A stretch of 8,657 bases of DNA from Verrucomicrobiota bacterium (GCA_003219945.1 QHQV01000298.1:1-8657), one strand, 5' to 3'. Shown: positions 1 to 7,891, counted from the first letter of the stretch. Made by a program: numbers and translations. Notes: generated by a model not told the origin, from the letters alone.

Positions 1-356
1 GAGTTCAGTCTGTTGTAGAAGTTTATACGTACTATAAGAAATTCGATATTCCGACTGAAGTGATGGGCGCCAGTTTCCGTAACACGGGACAGATTCTGGA
101 GTTGGCAGGTTGCGATTGCCTAACGATCAGTCCCGAACTAATGGAAGAGCTCTCAAAATCCGCGGATCCCGTTGAGCGTAAGCTGACCCCGGAGAAAGCG
201 AAAACAGCGAGCGTCGATCGGTTGGAGTTGGATGAGAAAAAATTCCGGTGGTTGGTAAATGAGAACGCAATGGCGACTGACAAAACAGCAGAAGGTATTC
301 GCAAATTCGCCGTCGACGTGGTGAAGCTAGAGCAATTCGTGGCAAGTAAGTTGTGA
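1..356 (+). CDS. tal: Transaldolase, C-terminal part (5' end outside window)
   Basis: Transaldolase moves a dihydroxyacetone unit between sedoheptulose-7-phosphate and glyceraldehyde-3-phosphate in the cytosolic non-oxidative pentose phosphate pathway. The reading frame enters with its first full codon at position 3 and ends at TGA 354-356, giving the last 117 residues. It follows the E. coli TalB C-terminus closely: [18 protein letters not shown], then LTISPEL, the segment ERKLTPEKA, and [15 protein letters not shown] near the end. The Ser and Arg of GASFRN match the phosphate-binding Ser226/Arg228 of TalB (family knowledge). The Schiff-base lysine lies upstream, outside the window. Nothing looks damaged in the visible part. 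The family is confidently identified; the full length cannot be judged. Confidence 0.95.
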   Translation, partial: VQSVVEVYTYYKKFDIPTEVMGASFRNTGQILELAGCDCLTISPELMEELSKSADPVERKLTPEKAKTASVDRLELDEKKFRWLVNENAMATDKTAEGIRKFAVDVVKLEQFVASKL

Positions 357-360
357 ATTT

Positions 361-425
361 CTTCCTCTACCTCTGTCTCTCAATCTGCTTTGACCAGCTA
401 AAGAAAGATTGAGCGGAAGAGGAAG
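361..425 (+). promoter_or_regulatory. Long imperfect hairpin covering the trmL ribosome binding site
   Basis: Three nested complementary blocks lie in the 74-base gap between tal and trmL. CTTCCTCT (361-368) pairs with AGAGGAAG (418-425), CTCAATCT (379-386) with AGATTGAG (406-413), and CTTT (388-391) with AAAG (400-403). The outer right arm is the purine-rich Shine-Dalgarno stretch of trmL, so the folded RNA would hide it. No T-run follows, so it is not a standard intrinsic terminator. The pairing is seen directly; a role in translational control or mRNA stability is inference. Confidence 0.5.
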
Positions 426-430
426 AGTTG

Positions 431-880
431 ATGTTCAACGTCGTTTTAGTCGAGCCCGAAATTCCGCCGAATACGGGCAACGTCGGCCGGCTTTGTCTGG
501 CAACGCGATCAACTCTGCATCTGGTTAAGCCGTTCGGCTTTTCGCTGGAGGACCGGCAGTTGCGTCGAGCGGGGCTTGATTATTGGAACGAGGTACGGCT
601 GCAATTGTGGGATTCGTTCGACGCGCTACAGCGAGGGCAATCCGCGGGCACGCGTTATTTTTTTCTGACCACCAAAGCTCAACGTCCCTACTACAGCGTG
701 AATTTCCGAAACGAGGATTTCCTGGTTTTCGGGCGCGAAACGAAAGGACTCCCGCACAAGTTACTCGCAGCCAACGCTGACAATTGTATCACGATCCCGA
801 TGCATGGGACGCGTAGTCTGAATTTGGCTACAGCGGTAGCAATAGTGTTGTTTGAGGCTGTGCGTCAACAGCAGGCCTGA
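431..880 (+). CDS. trmL: tRNA (cytidine/uridine-34 2'-O)-methyltransferase, TrmL type
   Basis: This is a SpoU/TrmD-fold (SPOUT) enzyme expected to transfer a methyl group from S-adenosylmethionine to the 2'-OH of the wobble nucleotide in tRNA-Leu isoacceptors. From ATG 431 it has 149 residues, close to the 157 of E. coli TrmL. It matches family motifs in order: EPEIPPNTGNVGRLC (9-22), LRRAGLDYW (44-52), LVFGRETKGLP (98-108), and IPMHGTRSLNLATAVAIVL (122-140), which forms the knotted cofactor site. A TTG at 428 directly precedes the ATG and could also serve as start. ATG is preferred because AGAGGAAGAG (418-427) sits just upstream and the protein then begins MFNVVLVEP as in homologues. The gene stands alone between tal and a gene-poor gap. 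It looks intact; the exact tRNA target is inferred from E. coli. Confidence 0.93.
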   Translation: MFNVVLVEPEIPPNTGNVGRLCLATRSTLHLVKPFGFSLEDRQLRRAGLDYWNEVRLQLWDSFDALQRGQSAGTRYFFLTTKAQRPYYSVNFRNEDFLVFGRETKGLPHKLLAANADNCITIPMHGTRSLNLATAVAIVLFEAVRQQQA

Positions 881-947
881 TCAAAAACATCGCAACCGCG
901 CACACGCTCGCGGGGTTAAATGAACGAACAGAACAAAGAGGAAAATC

Positions 948-1203
948 ATGAAATGTATTGCGTTTCTAACGTATAGGCAGCCTCGCGCTGGCGGCTCACG
1001 GCGTGGGGACCGAGGCAGAAACACGCCAAGCGCGCAGCAAAGAGCAAGAGGGCATCGACAAACCAGAAGGTCGCAGAGTCTTAGCAATGGGCTGCGCGGC
1101 TCTGGTCTTTTGCCGGCAGATAATTTTGTCGCCGCCGACAGCAATCAAAAGCCCTTTCGTTTTTGAGGCGGACATGCATCCAAAAACGAGTCTACCACGT
1201 TGA
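948..1203 (+). pseudogene. Possible broken small secreted-protein gene (one-base frameshift)
   Basis: This is the only gene-like signal in the 370-base stretch 881-1250. An AAAGAGG-like site precedes ATG 948, which starts MKCIAFLT. At about 972 the sensible reading moves by one base: ignoring one extra base gives MKCIAFLTIGSLALAAHGVG, a typical signal peptide with a basic start, a hydrophobic core and small residues. This is followed by TEAETRQARSKEQEG, a charged segment, and the shifted frame runs on to TGA 1201-1203. Unshifted, the frame ends near 1166 as an Arg-rich sequence with no signal-peptide character. The later part (from about 1080) looks non-coding. The proposed signal peptide resembles that of the next gene. 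I recognise no family. It could also be non-coding sequence that reads this way by chance. Confidence 0.35.
1157..1189. repeat. 9-bp perfect inverted repeat, 15-base spacer
   Basis: TCGTTTTTG (1157-1165) is the exact reverse complement of CAAAAACGA (1181-1189). The spacer holds ATGCAT. It lies in the gap before the secreted-protein gene, about 60 bases ahead of its start. No T-run follows on the + strand, so a simple terminator reading is weak. It may be a protein-binding site, a decayed terminator, or chance in an AT-biased patch. Confidence 0.35.
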
Positions 1204-1250
1204 ATAAATGCAACCCCAAAAAGGTCTAACAACCAAAAGAAAAGAGGCTT

Positions 1251-2210
1251 ATGAGAATATTCGTTGTTTCAATTTGTAGTCTTGCGCTCGTCAGCATGGC
1301 AGTCGGTGCGCAAAAGGAACAAAAGAAATCGCAGCCGAAAAAGCAGCCGGCGCAAACGTCTCAGCATGCGACTCAGGCCACCGGGCATCCGACAGGAGGT
1401 GGAGGAGCAGGCGGCACGAAAATGACGACTCCAACGTCGGCAGGGCAAAAACCCAAAACGGGTCAAACCTCAACGGCAGGCTATCACGGGCAAAAGGGGA
1501 AGACCGCTCAGACCTCCAACACTGCTGATCAAACTCAGAAACGCAAGAAGAACCAAAGCGAAGTTGAGAGACAAACAGCCCAAGCAGCGAATGAAAGGCA
1601 AACAACCAAAGCAGCGAATGCCGGCCAAGTTAATGGAGCAGGCAAGCCGAACCAGGCGAAGACCGCGGCTGTCGCGGACCGGAACGCAGCGAAAGGGAAG
1701 TCCGCGAAGAACAAGCCGGTTAAGCCGCAGCATTTCAACATTGCAAAGCAGCCGAACACTTCAAAGGCGCCGCCCGTGAAATTCCAGCAAGGGAAACGGA
1801 TCGAGGGAAGCCAAAACTGGCAAGGCCAGCAATACACAGTATTTCGCAACTACAAATCAGAGTGGCACGATCAGAACTGGTGGCGCGGTCATTACGGTAA
1901 CAACTTCACGTTTGTGTTCGGAGCGCCTTACTACTGGAGGGCTGGCTATTGGTTTCCGGCCTGGGGCTACAATCCTAACGCCTATTATGCGTGGGATGGA
2001 CCTATCTACGCCTATAACCACCTGCCACCAGACCAAACAATCGCGAACGTGCAGGCAGCGCTCCAGCAACAAGGGTATTACCGCGGAGAAGTGGATGGTC
2101 TCATTGGACCGCTTACACGTGGTGCGATCGCAGATTACCAGCGCGATCACGGGCTTTACATGACATCGACCATCGATCAGCCAACACTTCAATCGCTAGG
2201 TATGGCATAG
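1251..2210 (+). CDS. Secreted Lys/Gln-rich protein with C-terminal peptidoglycan-binding domain
   Basis: The 319-residue product starts with a Sec signal peptide (MRIFVVSICSLALVSMAVGA, likely cut after A20). Residues 21 to about 185 are low-complexity and strongly basic, rich in K, Q, T, A and N, with an imperfect repeat around QAANERQTTKAANAGQ. Residues of about 190-258 are rich in Trp and Tyr (NWWRGHYGNN, PYYWRAGYWFPAWGYNPN). Residues 260-319 match the PG_binding_1 fold: NVQAALQQQGYYRGEVDGLIG, then TRGAIADYQRDHGL and a final TLQSLGMA. AAAGAGG at 1241-1247 supports the ATG. The layout suggests a periplasmic or envelope protein that anchors to cell-wall glycan through its tail, with a disordered cationic arm. 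That role is inference; no catalytic domain is visible. It is closed by its own terminator, so it is probably a single-gene unit. Confidence 0.85.
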   Translation: MRIFVVSICSLALVSMAVGAQKEQKKSQPKKQPAQTSQHATQATGHPTGGGGAGGTKMTTPTSAGQKPKTGQTSTAGYHGQKGKTAQTSNTADQTQKRKKNQSEVERQTAQAANERQTTKAANAGQVNGAGKPNQAKTAAVADRNAAKGKSAKNKPVKPQHFNIAKQPNTSKAPPVKFQQGKRIEGSQNWQGQQYTVFRNYKSEWHDQNWWRGHYGNNFTFVFGAPYYWRAGYWFPAWGYNPNAYYAWDGPIYAYNHLPPDQTIANVQAALQQQGYYRGEVDGLIGPLTRGAIADYQRDHGLYMTSTIDQPTLQSLGMA

Positions 2211-2235
2211 GAACGAACGCGCTGTTTTTTTTTCG

Positions 2236-2274
2236 AAAAGCCGCCGCGCTTCATTTCGACGGCGGCGGCTTTTT
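2236..2274 (+). terminator. Intrinsic terminator after the secreted-protein gene
   Basis: AAAAGCCGCCG (2236-2246) pairs perfectly with CGGCGGCTTTT (2263-2273), with one more C-G pair possible inside (2247/2262). A T-run follows at 2270-2274 and an A-run precedes the stem. The hairpin starts 25 bases after the stop codon at 2210. The A/T-flanked, GC-rich stem could also work in reverse, but no gene converges on it here. Confidence 0.88.
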
Positions 2275-2459
2275 ATTTGGGAGGAGCTGTGCAGCGACTC
2301 AATCGCGAGACATGACATAAATACAGAACAGCGGGGTATCCCTTCAACCTTCCTCAAGCTCTTGTTGTGCCCGAAAGCGATCTGGCATCCCGTCAGACGA
2401 CGGCAGCTTTTTGCCATCGCGCTCTTGCACCAGAACAAATTAGCGGGAGATACTTGCTC
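2275..2459. other. Gap before the lolD fragment, no gene recognised
   Basis: This 185-base stretch follows the terminator. One + strand frame stays open through most of it (for example RRRQLFAIALLHQNKLAG near 2395-2450) but has no good start and no family I recognise. No LolC/LolE permease sequence, the usual partner of LolD, is visible. The lolD frame itself extends upstream to a GTG at 2367, but the extra 31 residues resemble nothing in LolD. Confidence 0.4.
2445..2450 (+). promoter_or_regulatory. Ribosome binding site deciding the lolD start
   Basis: GGGAGA at 2445-2450 lies 9 bases before GTG 2460 and 3 bases before TTG 2454. The first spacing is near normal, so GTG 2460 is the better start. 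From there the protein begins within two residues of where LolD homologues begin (QPQLIARDIYKSF). Confidence 0.5.
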
Positions 2460-2957
2460 GTGCAGCAGCCGCAACTGATTGCCCGCGATATTTACAAATC
2501 ATTTCGAATGGGCGCCCGGCGAATTGAAGTCTTGCGCGGGATCTCAATGGACATTGCCCACAACGAAACGGTCTTTCTTTCCGGCGCATCGGGCGCTGGT
2601 AAGACGACGCTGCTCTACACGTTGGCGGGGCTGGAACGTCCGGAATCAGGAACGGTGAAATTCGAAGGACGCGAGCTTTATAGCGGCAGCTCGTCCTGGG
2701 AAGCGCGTCTGCGGAACGAAAAAATGGGTTTCGTGTTTCAGGGTTATTTTTTGCTGCCGGAACTGACCGCATTGGAAAATGTGCTGTTGCCTGCAATGAT
2801 TGGGCGTCGCACAACCAAAGGTGAAGCCGAGGAGAGTTTGGCGGCAGTTCGTCTCGCGGATCGCATGCATCATTTGCCCGCAGAATTATCAGGCGGAGAA
2901 CAGCAGCGCGTCGCGATCGCGCGAGCGTTAACAAATAATCCCGACATTATTTTTTAA
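2460..2957 (+). pseudogene. lolD: LolD-like lipoprotein-export ABC ATPase, truncated within Walker B
   Basis: LolD powers the LolCDE complex, which releases lipoproteins from the inner membrane towards the outer membrane. From GTG 2460 the frame gives 165 residues against about 230 in the family. Present: Walker A GASGAGKTT (42-50), the Q-loop in FVFQGYFLLPELTALENV (91-108), and the ABC signature LSGGEQQRVAIARAL (143-157). Residues 161-165, PDIIF, begin Walker B and are followed at once by TAA 2955-2957. The expected (L)ADEPTGNLD, including the catalytic Glu, the D-loop and the switch His, is missing. ATP hydrolysis should therefore be impossible. The break coincides with the start of the ilvE homology. 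MacB-type ATPases are similar, but the spacing and LLPELTALENV fit LolD. No permease gene is in the window. Confidence 0.85.
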
Positions 2958-3717
2958 CGCTCGCGTTTTTCGCCTCGAACAGCACTTCGAACGCCTTTGG
3001 AATTCAGCGCGTTCGATTTGCCTCGATATTCCCATGACCCGGCAGGAAATGACAGAGGCGTTGCTGGAAACGATCCGGCAAAATCATTTGCGTGACGGTT
3101 ACATTCGTCTGGTGGTCACACGTGGAGTCGGCAACCTGGGTTTGAATCCGGAGCAGTGCAAAAATCCGAGTGTCATCATCATTGTGGCGACGATCGCTCT
3201 TTATCACGAGGATTTTTACAGGAAAGGATTGAGCATTGTTACCGTCGCGACACGGCGCAGCAATCCAGCTTCCCTCAATCCGGCGGTTAAATCGTTGAAC
3301 TACTTGAACAACGTAATGGCCCGGATCGAAGCGAACCTTGCCAGCGCTGACGAAGCGCTAATGTTGAACGATGCAGGAAACGTCGCCGAATGCACCGCCG
3401 ACAATGTCTTCATCATCACGCACGGCCAGATCTTCACGCCTCCGATTACGGCCGGAGCGTTGCAAGGAATCACGCGATCGGTTGTGTTTGATATTGCCGG
3501 CGAGTTCGAGATTAAAGTCATCGAAGCAGATTTTACGCGGCACGACATTTTCGTGGCGGACGAATGCTTCCTCACAGGAACTGCTGCCGAAATCGTTCCC
3601 GTGGTTAAAGCCGATGGCCGCATTATCGGAAACGGGAAACCGGGCCCGATCACAACGCGCATCATCGCACGGTTCCGCGAAATGACATACAAGACTGGCA
3701 CGCCGATTTTCGATTAG
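2956..3717 (+). pseudogene. ilvE: Branched-chain-amino-acid aminotransferase, N-terminus missing
   Basis: IlvE is a PLP enzyme that transfers the amino group between glutamate and Leu, Ile or Val. Homology starts abruptly at codon 2956 as NARVFRLEQHFERLWNSA, which matches family positions around 45-65, and runs to TAGATT at the end of the frame. Missing is the first block, with the family HxLHYGxxVFEGIR motif and its active-site Tyr and Phe. No ATG, GTG or TTG precedes ATG 3034 in this frame, which is open only from 2932. From that ATG there are 227 residues instead of about 290, and the phosphate-binding Arg (FERL, codon 2992) would also be lost. The rest looks sound: the Schiff-base Lys in NPAVKSLNYLNN (residue 86 from ATG 3034), AECTADNVF, and FLTGTAAEIVPV. 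D-amino-acid aminotransferase is a relative, but KSLNYLNN and the C-terminus favour IlvE. Confidence 0.88.
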
Positions 3718-3802
3718 ATAGCAAGAACCGCTGAGCGAGAGATGTCAGGGCAATGTGTAACTGGTGAATGTTTGCAGTAGATTACGGTCTAAGTAACAAC
3801 AG

Positions 3803-4300
3803 ATGTTGTGCGACGTTTGCAAATGTAATGATGCAACAGTTTTCCTGACACAGATCCTCGAAGGCAAGATGCACAAGGTAAACCTGTGCGAAGCTTGTTC
3901 GAAGGAAAAAGGTGTCCAGGATCCGACTAGTTTCGCGCTCGCTGATTTACTGCTGGGAATAGGGGCAGCCGAAGAGATTGAAAAAGGAGCACCAGCGAAA
4001 AAGTGCTCCGTGTGCGGTTTTAGTCAGGCGGACTTTAAAAAAACAGGTCGCCTGGGTTGCAGCGAATGCTACGTGACCTTCGCGGAGGGTTTGGGGTCGC
4101 TGCTAAAAGCAATGCATAAAGGGACCGAACACGTCGGAAAATTGCCGGAACGCGCGCAGCGCACCATGGCACTGAACCAGCGAATGCGCGCGCTCACTGA
4201 AAATCTGCAGAAAGCCGTCGCTGACGAGAATTACGAGAGTGCTGCCTCGCTGCGCGATCAAATTAAACAGCTCGAAACCGACCTTTCGAATTCGGCATGA
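3803..4300 (+). CDS. mcsA: McsA-like zinc-binding activator with UVR motif
   Basis: The 165-residue protein has paired CxxC zinc sites: C3/C6 with C29/C32, and C68/C71 with C86/C89. A C-terminal UVR (UvrB/UvrC) motif spans about 130-160, including YESAASLRDQIKQLE. This order is that of Bacillus McsA, which binds McsB and switches on its protein-arginine kinase activity. ATG 3803 is chosen because MLCDVC puts the first CxxC at the very start, as in homologues. No clear Shine-Dalgarno precedes it, and the 85-base gap after ilvE shows no promoter I would defend. Its stop codon overlaps the mcsB start (ATGA), which supports a joint operon and translational coupling. UVR proteins of other kinds exist, but the McsB neighbour settles the assignment. 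Confidence 0.9.
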   Translation: MLCDVCKCNDATVFLTQILEGKMHKVNLCEACSKEKGVQDPTSFALADLLLGIGAAEEIEKGAPAKKCSVCGFSQADFKKTGRLGCSECYVTFAEGLGSLLKAMHKGTEHVGKLPERAQRTMALNQRMRALTENLQKAVADENYESAASLRDQIKQLETDLSNSA

Positions 4301-5421
4301 AATTTTCAAACATGCTTTCTACTGCGGGGGAATGGCTGCGCGGTGAAGGGCCGCATCATCAGGTTGTAATCAGCAGCCGCATCCGCCTCGCGCGGAATTT
4401 GCGTAACCGTGCTTTTCCAGGATGGGCGAAGAAAGCGGAACGTACATCGGTCCTGGAACAGATCCGGTCGCGCGTGGAAGAACTTCCGGAGATGCAGGAC
4501 GCGTTTTCCGAAGGCTTACAGGATCTGGCGGCATTGGATAAGCAGGTGCTGGTCGAGCGCCACTTGATCAGTCGTGAGCATGCCGCGAAGGGCGCGGGCA
4601 GCGCGATCGTGGTCAATCGGCGGCAAACGCTCAGCGTCATGGTCAATGAGGAAGATCATCTCCGGATGCAAAGCATTCGTTCCGGACTCCAGTTGAAACA
4701 AGCGTTCAAGCTCGTCGATAAAATCGACACCGCGCTTGAAAGCAAACTGGATTTTGCTTTTGATCCGCGGCTTGGATACTTGACCGCCTGTCCCACGAAC
4801 GTCGGGACCGGCATGCGTGCTTCTGCCATGCTGCATCTGCCGGGGCTTGTACTGAGCGAGCTGATCAACCAGGTCATTCAAGCAGTCAGCAAAATCGGCC
4901 TCGCGGTGCGCGGCCTTTACGGCGAGGGCACCGAGGCCATGGGCAACCTTTTTCAGATTTCTAATCAGACCACACTCGGTGAAAAGGAGGAAGACATCAT
5001 CAATCGTCTGACCAAGGTCATCGAGACGATCATTGATAAGGAACACGACGCGCGCCAGACTTTGCTGCAGAGAAAACCGAGCACGCTCTGCGACCAGATC
5101 GGTCGTGCCTACGGCGTTTTGACTTACGCGCATGCCATGCCATCGAAGGAAGCGCTCAATCTGTTGTCGGTTATCAAGCTTGGAATAGACCTCGGCGCGT
5201 TTCCGGAACATCAGCGGCTGCAAATCGACGAATTGTTCATCCAGACGCAGCCGGCGCATCTGCAAAAGAGCTCGGAACAGAAGTTAAATGCTGAAGAGCG
5301 CGACTATTTGCGTGCCCAAATCATCCGTGATCGTTTGAAAATTTTCGCCAAACCTGATATTAGTAAGATGGTAAGAGAGTCAGGGCCTAGCTTCACGAAC
5401 GGACCATCCACTAATGAATAA
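4297..5421 (+). CDS. mcsB: Protein-arginine kinase McsB (ATP:guanido phosphotransferase)
   Basis: McsB phosphorylates arginine side chains of proteins and marks them for Clp degradation. The 374 residues match the Bacillus enzyme along the whole length: [10 protein letters not shown] (25-34), VERHLIS (86-92), [10 protein letters not shown] (116-125), [20 protein letters not shown] (162-181) with the phosphagen-kinase cysteine at C165, and [20 protein letters not shown] (205-224). [14 protein letters not shown] near the C-terminus contains RDYLRA (335-340), the RDxxRA motif that in Bacillus McsB forms a phosphoarginine-binding regulatory pocket. The usual size and absence of the creatine-kinase N-domain separate it from metabolic guanidino kinases. 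ATG 4297 overlaps the mcsA stop by 4 bases and has no Shine-Dalgarno of its own. The 3' end overlaps clpC by 8 bases. The gene appears intact and functional. Confidence 0.96.
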   Translation: MKFSNMLSTAGEWLRGEGPHHQVVISSRIRLARNLRNRAFPGWAKKAERTSVLEQIRSRVEELPEMQDAFSEGLQDLAALDKQVLVERHLISREHAAKGAGSAIVVNRRQTLSVMVNEEDHLRMQSIRSGLQLKQAFKLVDKIDTALESKLDFAFDPRLGYLTACPTNVGTGMRASAMLHLPGLVLSELINQVIQAVSKIGLAVRGLYGEGTEAMGNLFQISNQTTLGEKEEDIINRLTKVIETIIDKEHDARQTLLQRKPSTLCDQIGRAYGVLTYAHAMPSKEALNLLSVIKLGIDLGAFPEHQRLQIDELFIQTQPAHLQKSSEQKLNAEERDYLRAQIIRDRLKIFAKPDISKMVRESGPSFTNGPSTNE

Positions 5422-7891
5422 TTTCACACCGCGAGCCCAACAGGTTTTGGCGCTTGCTCGCAAGGAAGCCGATCGTTTCAACCATAACTACGTCGGCACC
5501 GAGCATTTGCTTCTCGGTTTGATCAAGCTGGGCCAGGGGGTGGCCGTGAACGTCTTGCAAAAGATGGGGCTCGATCTCGAGACGGTCCGGATGGAAGTAG
5601 AGAAACAAGTCGGTTCCGGCCCGGAGACGAAGATGGTCGGGAACGTGCCATACACGCCTCGCGTCAAAAAAGTACTCGCGCTCGCGGGCAAGGAAGCCAA
5701 GGCGCTCAATCATTCGTATGTCGGGACGGAACACATTTTACTGGGGCTTCTCCGTGAGGGGGAGGGCGTTGCTGCGCGAGTGTTAAAGAGTCTTGAACTC
5801 GACATCGAACGCACACGCAACGAAATTCTGAAAGAGCTTGATCCGAACTTCACGCCGTCCGAATCGGACCAGGAAGGCGAGCCTGCGAAGAAAGACGTCA
5901 AGACTCCGGCGCTCCGGGCATTTGGGCGCGATCTGACCGAGTTAGCACGAAAGGGCGAACTCGATCCAGTGATTGGCCGGCGCAACGAAATCGAGCGCGT
6001 TATTCAAGTGCTTTGCCGGCGTACGAAAAACAATCCCGTATTGATCGGCGAAGCCGGCGTCGGCAAAACAGCCATCGCTGAGGGATTGGCGCAGGAGATC
6101 GCGAACGGGAACGTGCCGGAATTGTTGCGCGACAAGCGTGTGATTACACTCGATCTGGCGTTAATGGTCGCGGGTACAAAGTATCGCGGTCAGTTCGAAG
6201 AACGAATTAAAGCGGTGATGGACGAGATCCGCCGGTCTAAGAACGTGATCCTGTTTATCGATGAGCTGCACACGATCGTCGGCGCAGGGTCGGCCGAAGG
6301 CGCGATGGACGCGTCGAACATCATTAAACCGGCCCTCAGCCGTGGCGAATTGCAATGCGTTGGCGCGACAACGATGAACGAGTACCGCAAGTACATCGAG
6401 AAAGATGCCGCGCTGGAACGCCGGTTTCAGACGATAAAAGTCGATGCACCGACCGTCGATGAAGCCATTCTAATTTTGAAAGGTCTGCGCCCGAAGTACG
6501 AGGCGCATCACAAAGCCAAGCTCACCGACGAAGCACTTGAGACTGCTGTCAGATTTTCCGATCGTTACATCACCGGCCGCTTTCTTCCTGATAAGGCCAT
6601 CGATGTCATGGACGAGGCAGGCGCTCGCGCTCGCATCAACTCAATGACGCGGCCGCCCGACGTGAAGGACATCGAGAAAGACATCGAAGCCATTCGTCTG
6701 GAAAAAGAAGGAGCGATCAAGGCTCAGGATTTTGAAAAAGCCGCTTCGCTCCGCGACAAGGAGAAACAAACCAAGGAAAAACTCGACGCCATTTTGACCA
6801 AGTGGCGCGAAGAACGTGAAGAGAGAGAGGTCGTCGTGACAGGCGACGACATGATGCACATCATCTCGAAAGTCACGGGCGTTCCGCTCCAGCGGATGGA
6901 AGAACAGGAAACCCAGAAGCTGCTCAGGATGGAAGCTGAGCTAAGAGAGCGAGTCATTGGCCAGGAGGAAGCGGTCACAGCGATCAGCAAGGCATTGCGG
7001 CGCTCCCGCGCGGATTTGAAAGATCCCAAGCGCCCGATCGGTTCCTTCGTATTTCTTGGCCCGACCGGTGTGGGCAAAACCTATCTCGCGCGCACGCTCG
7101 CAGAGTTCATGTTTGGCGATGCTGACGCGTTGATCCAAATCGACATGTCGGAGTACATGGAGAAATTCACGGCGTCCCGTTTGATCGGATCGCCCCCGGG
7201 TTATGTCGGTTACGAGGAGGGCGGACAACTTTCCGAAGCCGTGCGGCGTCGGCCGTACTCGGTAGTACTTTTCGATGAAATTGAAAAGGCGCACCCGGAC
7301 GTGATGCATCTCCTTTTGCAGATATTGGAAGACGGCAAGATCACAGACTCGTTAGGCCGCAAAATCGATTTCAGAAATACGATCATCATTATGACTTCGA
7401 ACGTCGGCGCCGAGTTACTGAAGAAGCAGACGGTGATGGGATTCGGAGCGCCGAGTGATGGACACGATTACAATTCGATGCGCGACAAGATTCTCGAGGA
7501 ATCGAAACGCGTCTTTAAACCCGAGTTCCTCAACCGGCTGGACGAGATCATCGTGTTTCACTCGCTCGGGAAACCCGAACTGTTGCGCATCGTTGATCTG
7601 GAAGTCGAGAAAGTGCTCACGCGCATCAAAGCCAAGGACGTTCATATCGAGCTGCAGCAAAGCGCGAAGGAATTTCTCATCGACAAGGGATACGATCCGC
7701 AGTACGGCGCTCGACCGATGCGTCGCGCTGTCGAACGTTTTCTTGAAGATCCGCTCGCGGAAGAACTGCTCCGTGGCAACGTCAAGCCCGGCGACCACGT
7801 CGACGTCATCGCCGCCGACGGGAAGCTGTCGTTCCAGGTTTTGGAACCACAAGCACAGAGCAGCGCGCCGGCGGCGCCGGCGCCGAGCTGA
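5414..7891 (+). CDS. clpC: ClpC, AAA+ unfoldase of the Clp protease
   Basis: ClpC unfolds tagged proteins and feeds them to ClpP. The 825 residues hold, in order, two Clp_N repeats (about 5-67 and 81-142, each with VGTEH), AAA module 1 (Walker A GEAGVGKT 212-219, Walker [10 protein letters not shown] 278-286), a short middle domain with a UVR motif (about 433-465, [13 protein letters not shown]), AAA module 2 (Walker A GPTGVGKT 549-556, Walker B VVLFDEIE 617-624), and the C-terminal domain with [13 protein letters not shown] (764-776). The loop [11 protein letters not shown] carries MGF (675-677), a ClpP-docking tripeptide as in other ClpC/ClpA proteins. The short middle domain excludes ClpB. 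E30 and E106 align with Bacillus E32 and E106, which bind phosphoarginine. The tail ends in an Ala/Pro-rich [10 protein letters not shown]. The start overlaps mcsB by 8 bases without a Shine-Dalgarno, so coupling is likely. Confidence 0.97.
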   Translation: MNNFTPRAQQVLALARKEADRFNHNYVGTEHLLLGLIKLGQGVAVNVLQKMGLDLETVRMEVEKQVGSGPETKMVGNVPYTPRVKKVLALAGKEAKALNHSYVGTEHILLGLLREGEGVAARVLKSLELDIERTRNEILKELDPNFTPSESDQEGEPAKKDVKTPALRAFGRDLTELARKGELDPVIGRRNEIERVIQVLCRRTKNNPVLIGEAGVGKTAIAEGLAQEIANGNVPELLRDKRVITLDLALMVAGTKYRGQFEERIKAVMDEIRRSKNVILFIDELHTIVGAGSAEGAMDASNIIKPALSRGELQCVGATTMNEYRKYIEKDAALERRFQTIKVDAPTVDEAILILKGLRPKYEAHHKAKLTDEALETAVRFSDRYITGRFLPDKAIDVMDEAGARARINSMTRPPDVKDIEKDIEAIRLEKEGAIKAQDFEKAASLRDKEKQTKEKLDAILTKWREEREEREVVVTGDDMMHIISKVTGVPLQRMEEQETQKLLRMEAELRERVIGQEEAVTAISKALRRSRADLKDPKRPIGSFVFLGPTGVGKTYLARTLAEFMFGDADALIQIDMSEYMEKFTASRLIGSPPGYVGYEEGGQLSEAVRRRPYSVVLFDEIEKAHPDVMHLLLQILEDGKITDSLGRKIDFRNTIIIMTSNVGAELLKKQTVMGFGAPSDGHDYNSMRDKILEESKRVFKPEFLNRLDEIIVFHSLGKPELLRIVDLEVEKVLTRIKAKDVHIELQQSAKEFLIDKGYDPQYGARPMRRAVERFLEDPLAEELLRGNVKPGDHVDVIAADGKLSFQVLEPQAQSSAPAAPAPS

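Noticed and set aside
996..1232. Minus-strand 78-codon frame across the 881-1250 gap
   Set aside because: It has no family likeness, no convincing ribosome site, and covers the stretch with the more signal-peptide-like + strand frame. It is not strong enough to annotate.
3755..3802. Promoter for mcsA (TAGATT as -10)
   Set aside because: Only a partial -10 match is seen, with no -35 at a proper distance, and sigma preferences of this organism are unknown.
4516..5265. Long open frame (249 codons) on the minus strand opposite mcsB
   Set aside because: It lies wholly inside the well-matched mcsB gene, resembles no family, and is a common by-product of codon bias on the other strand.
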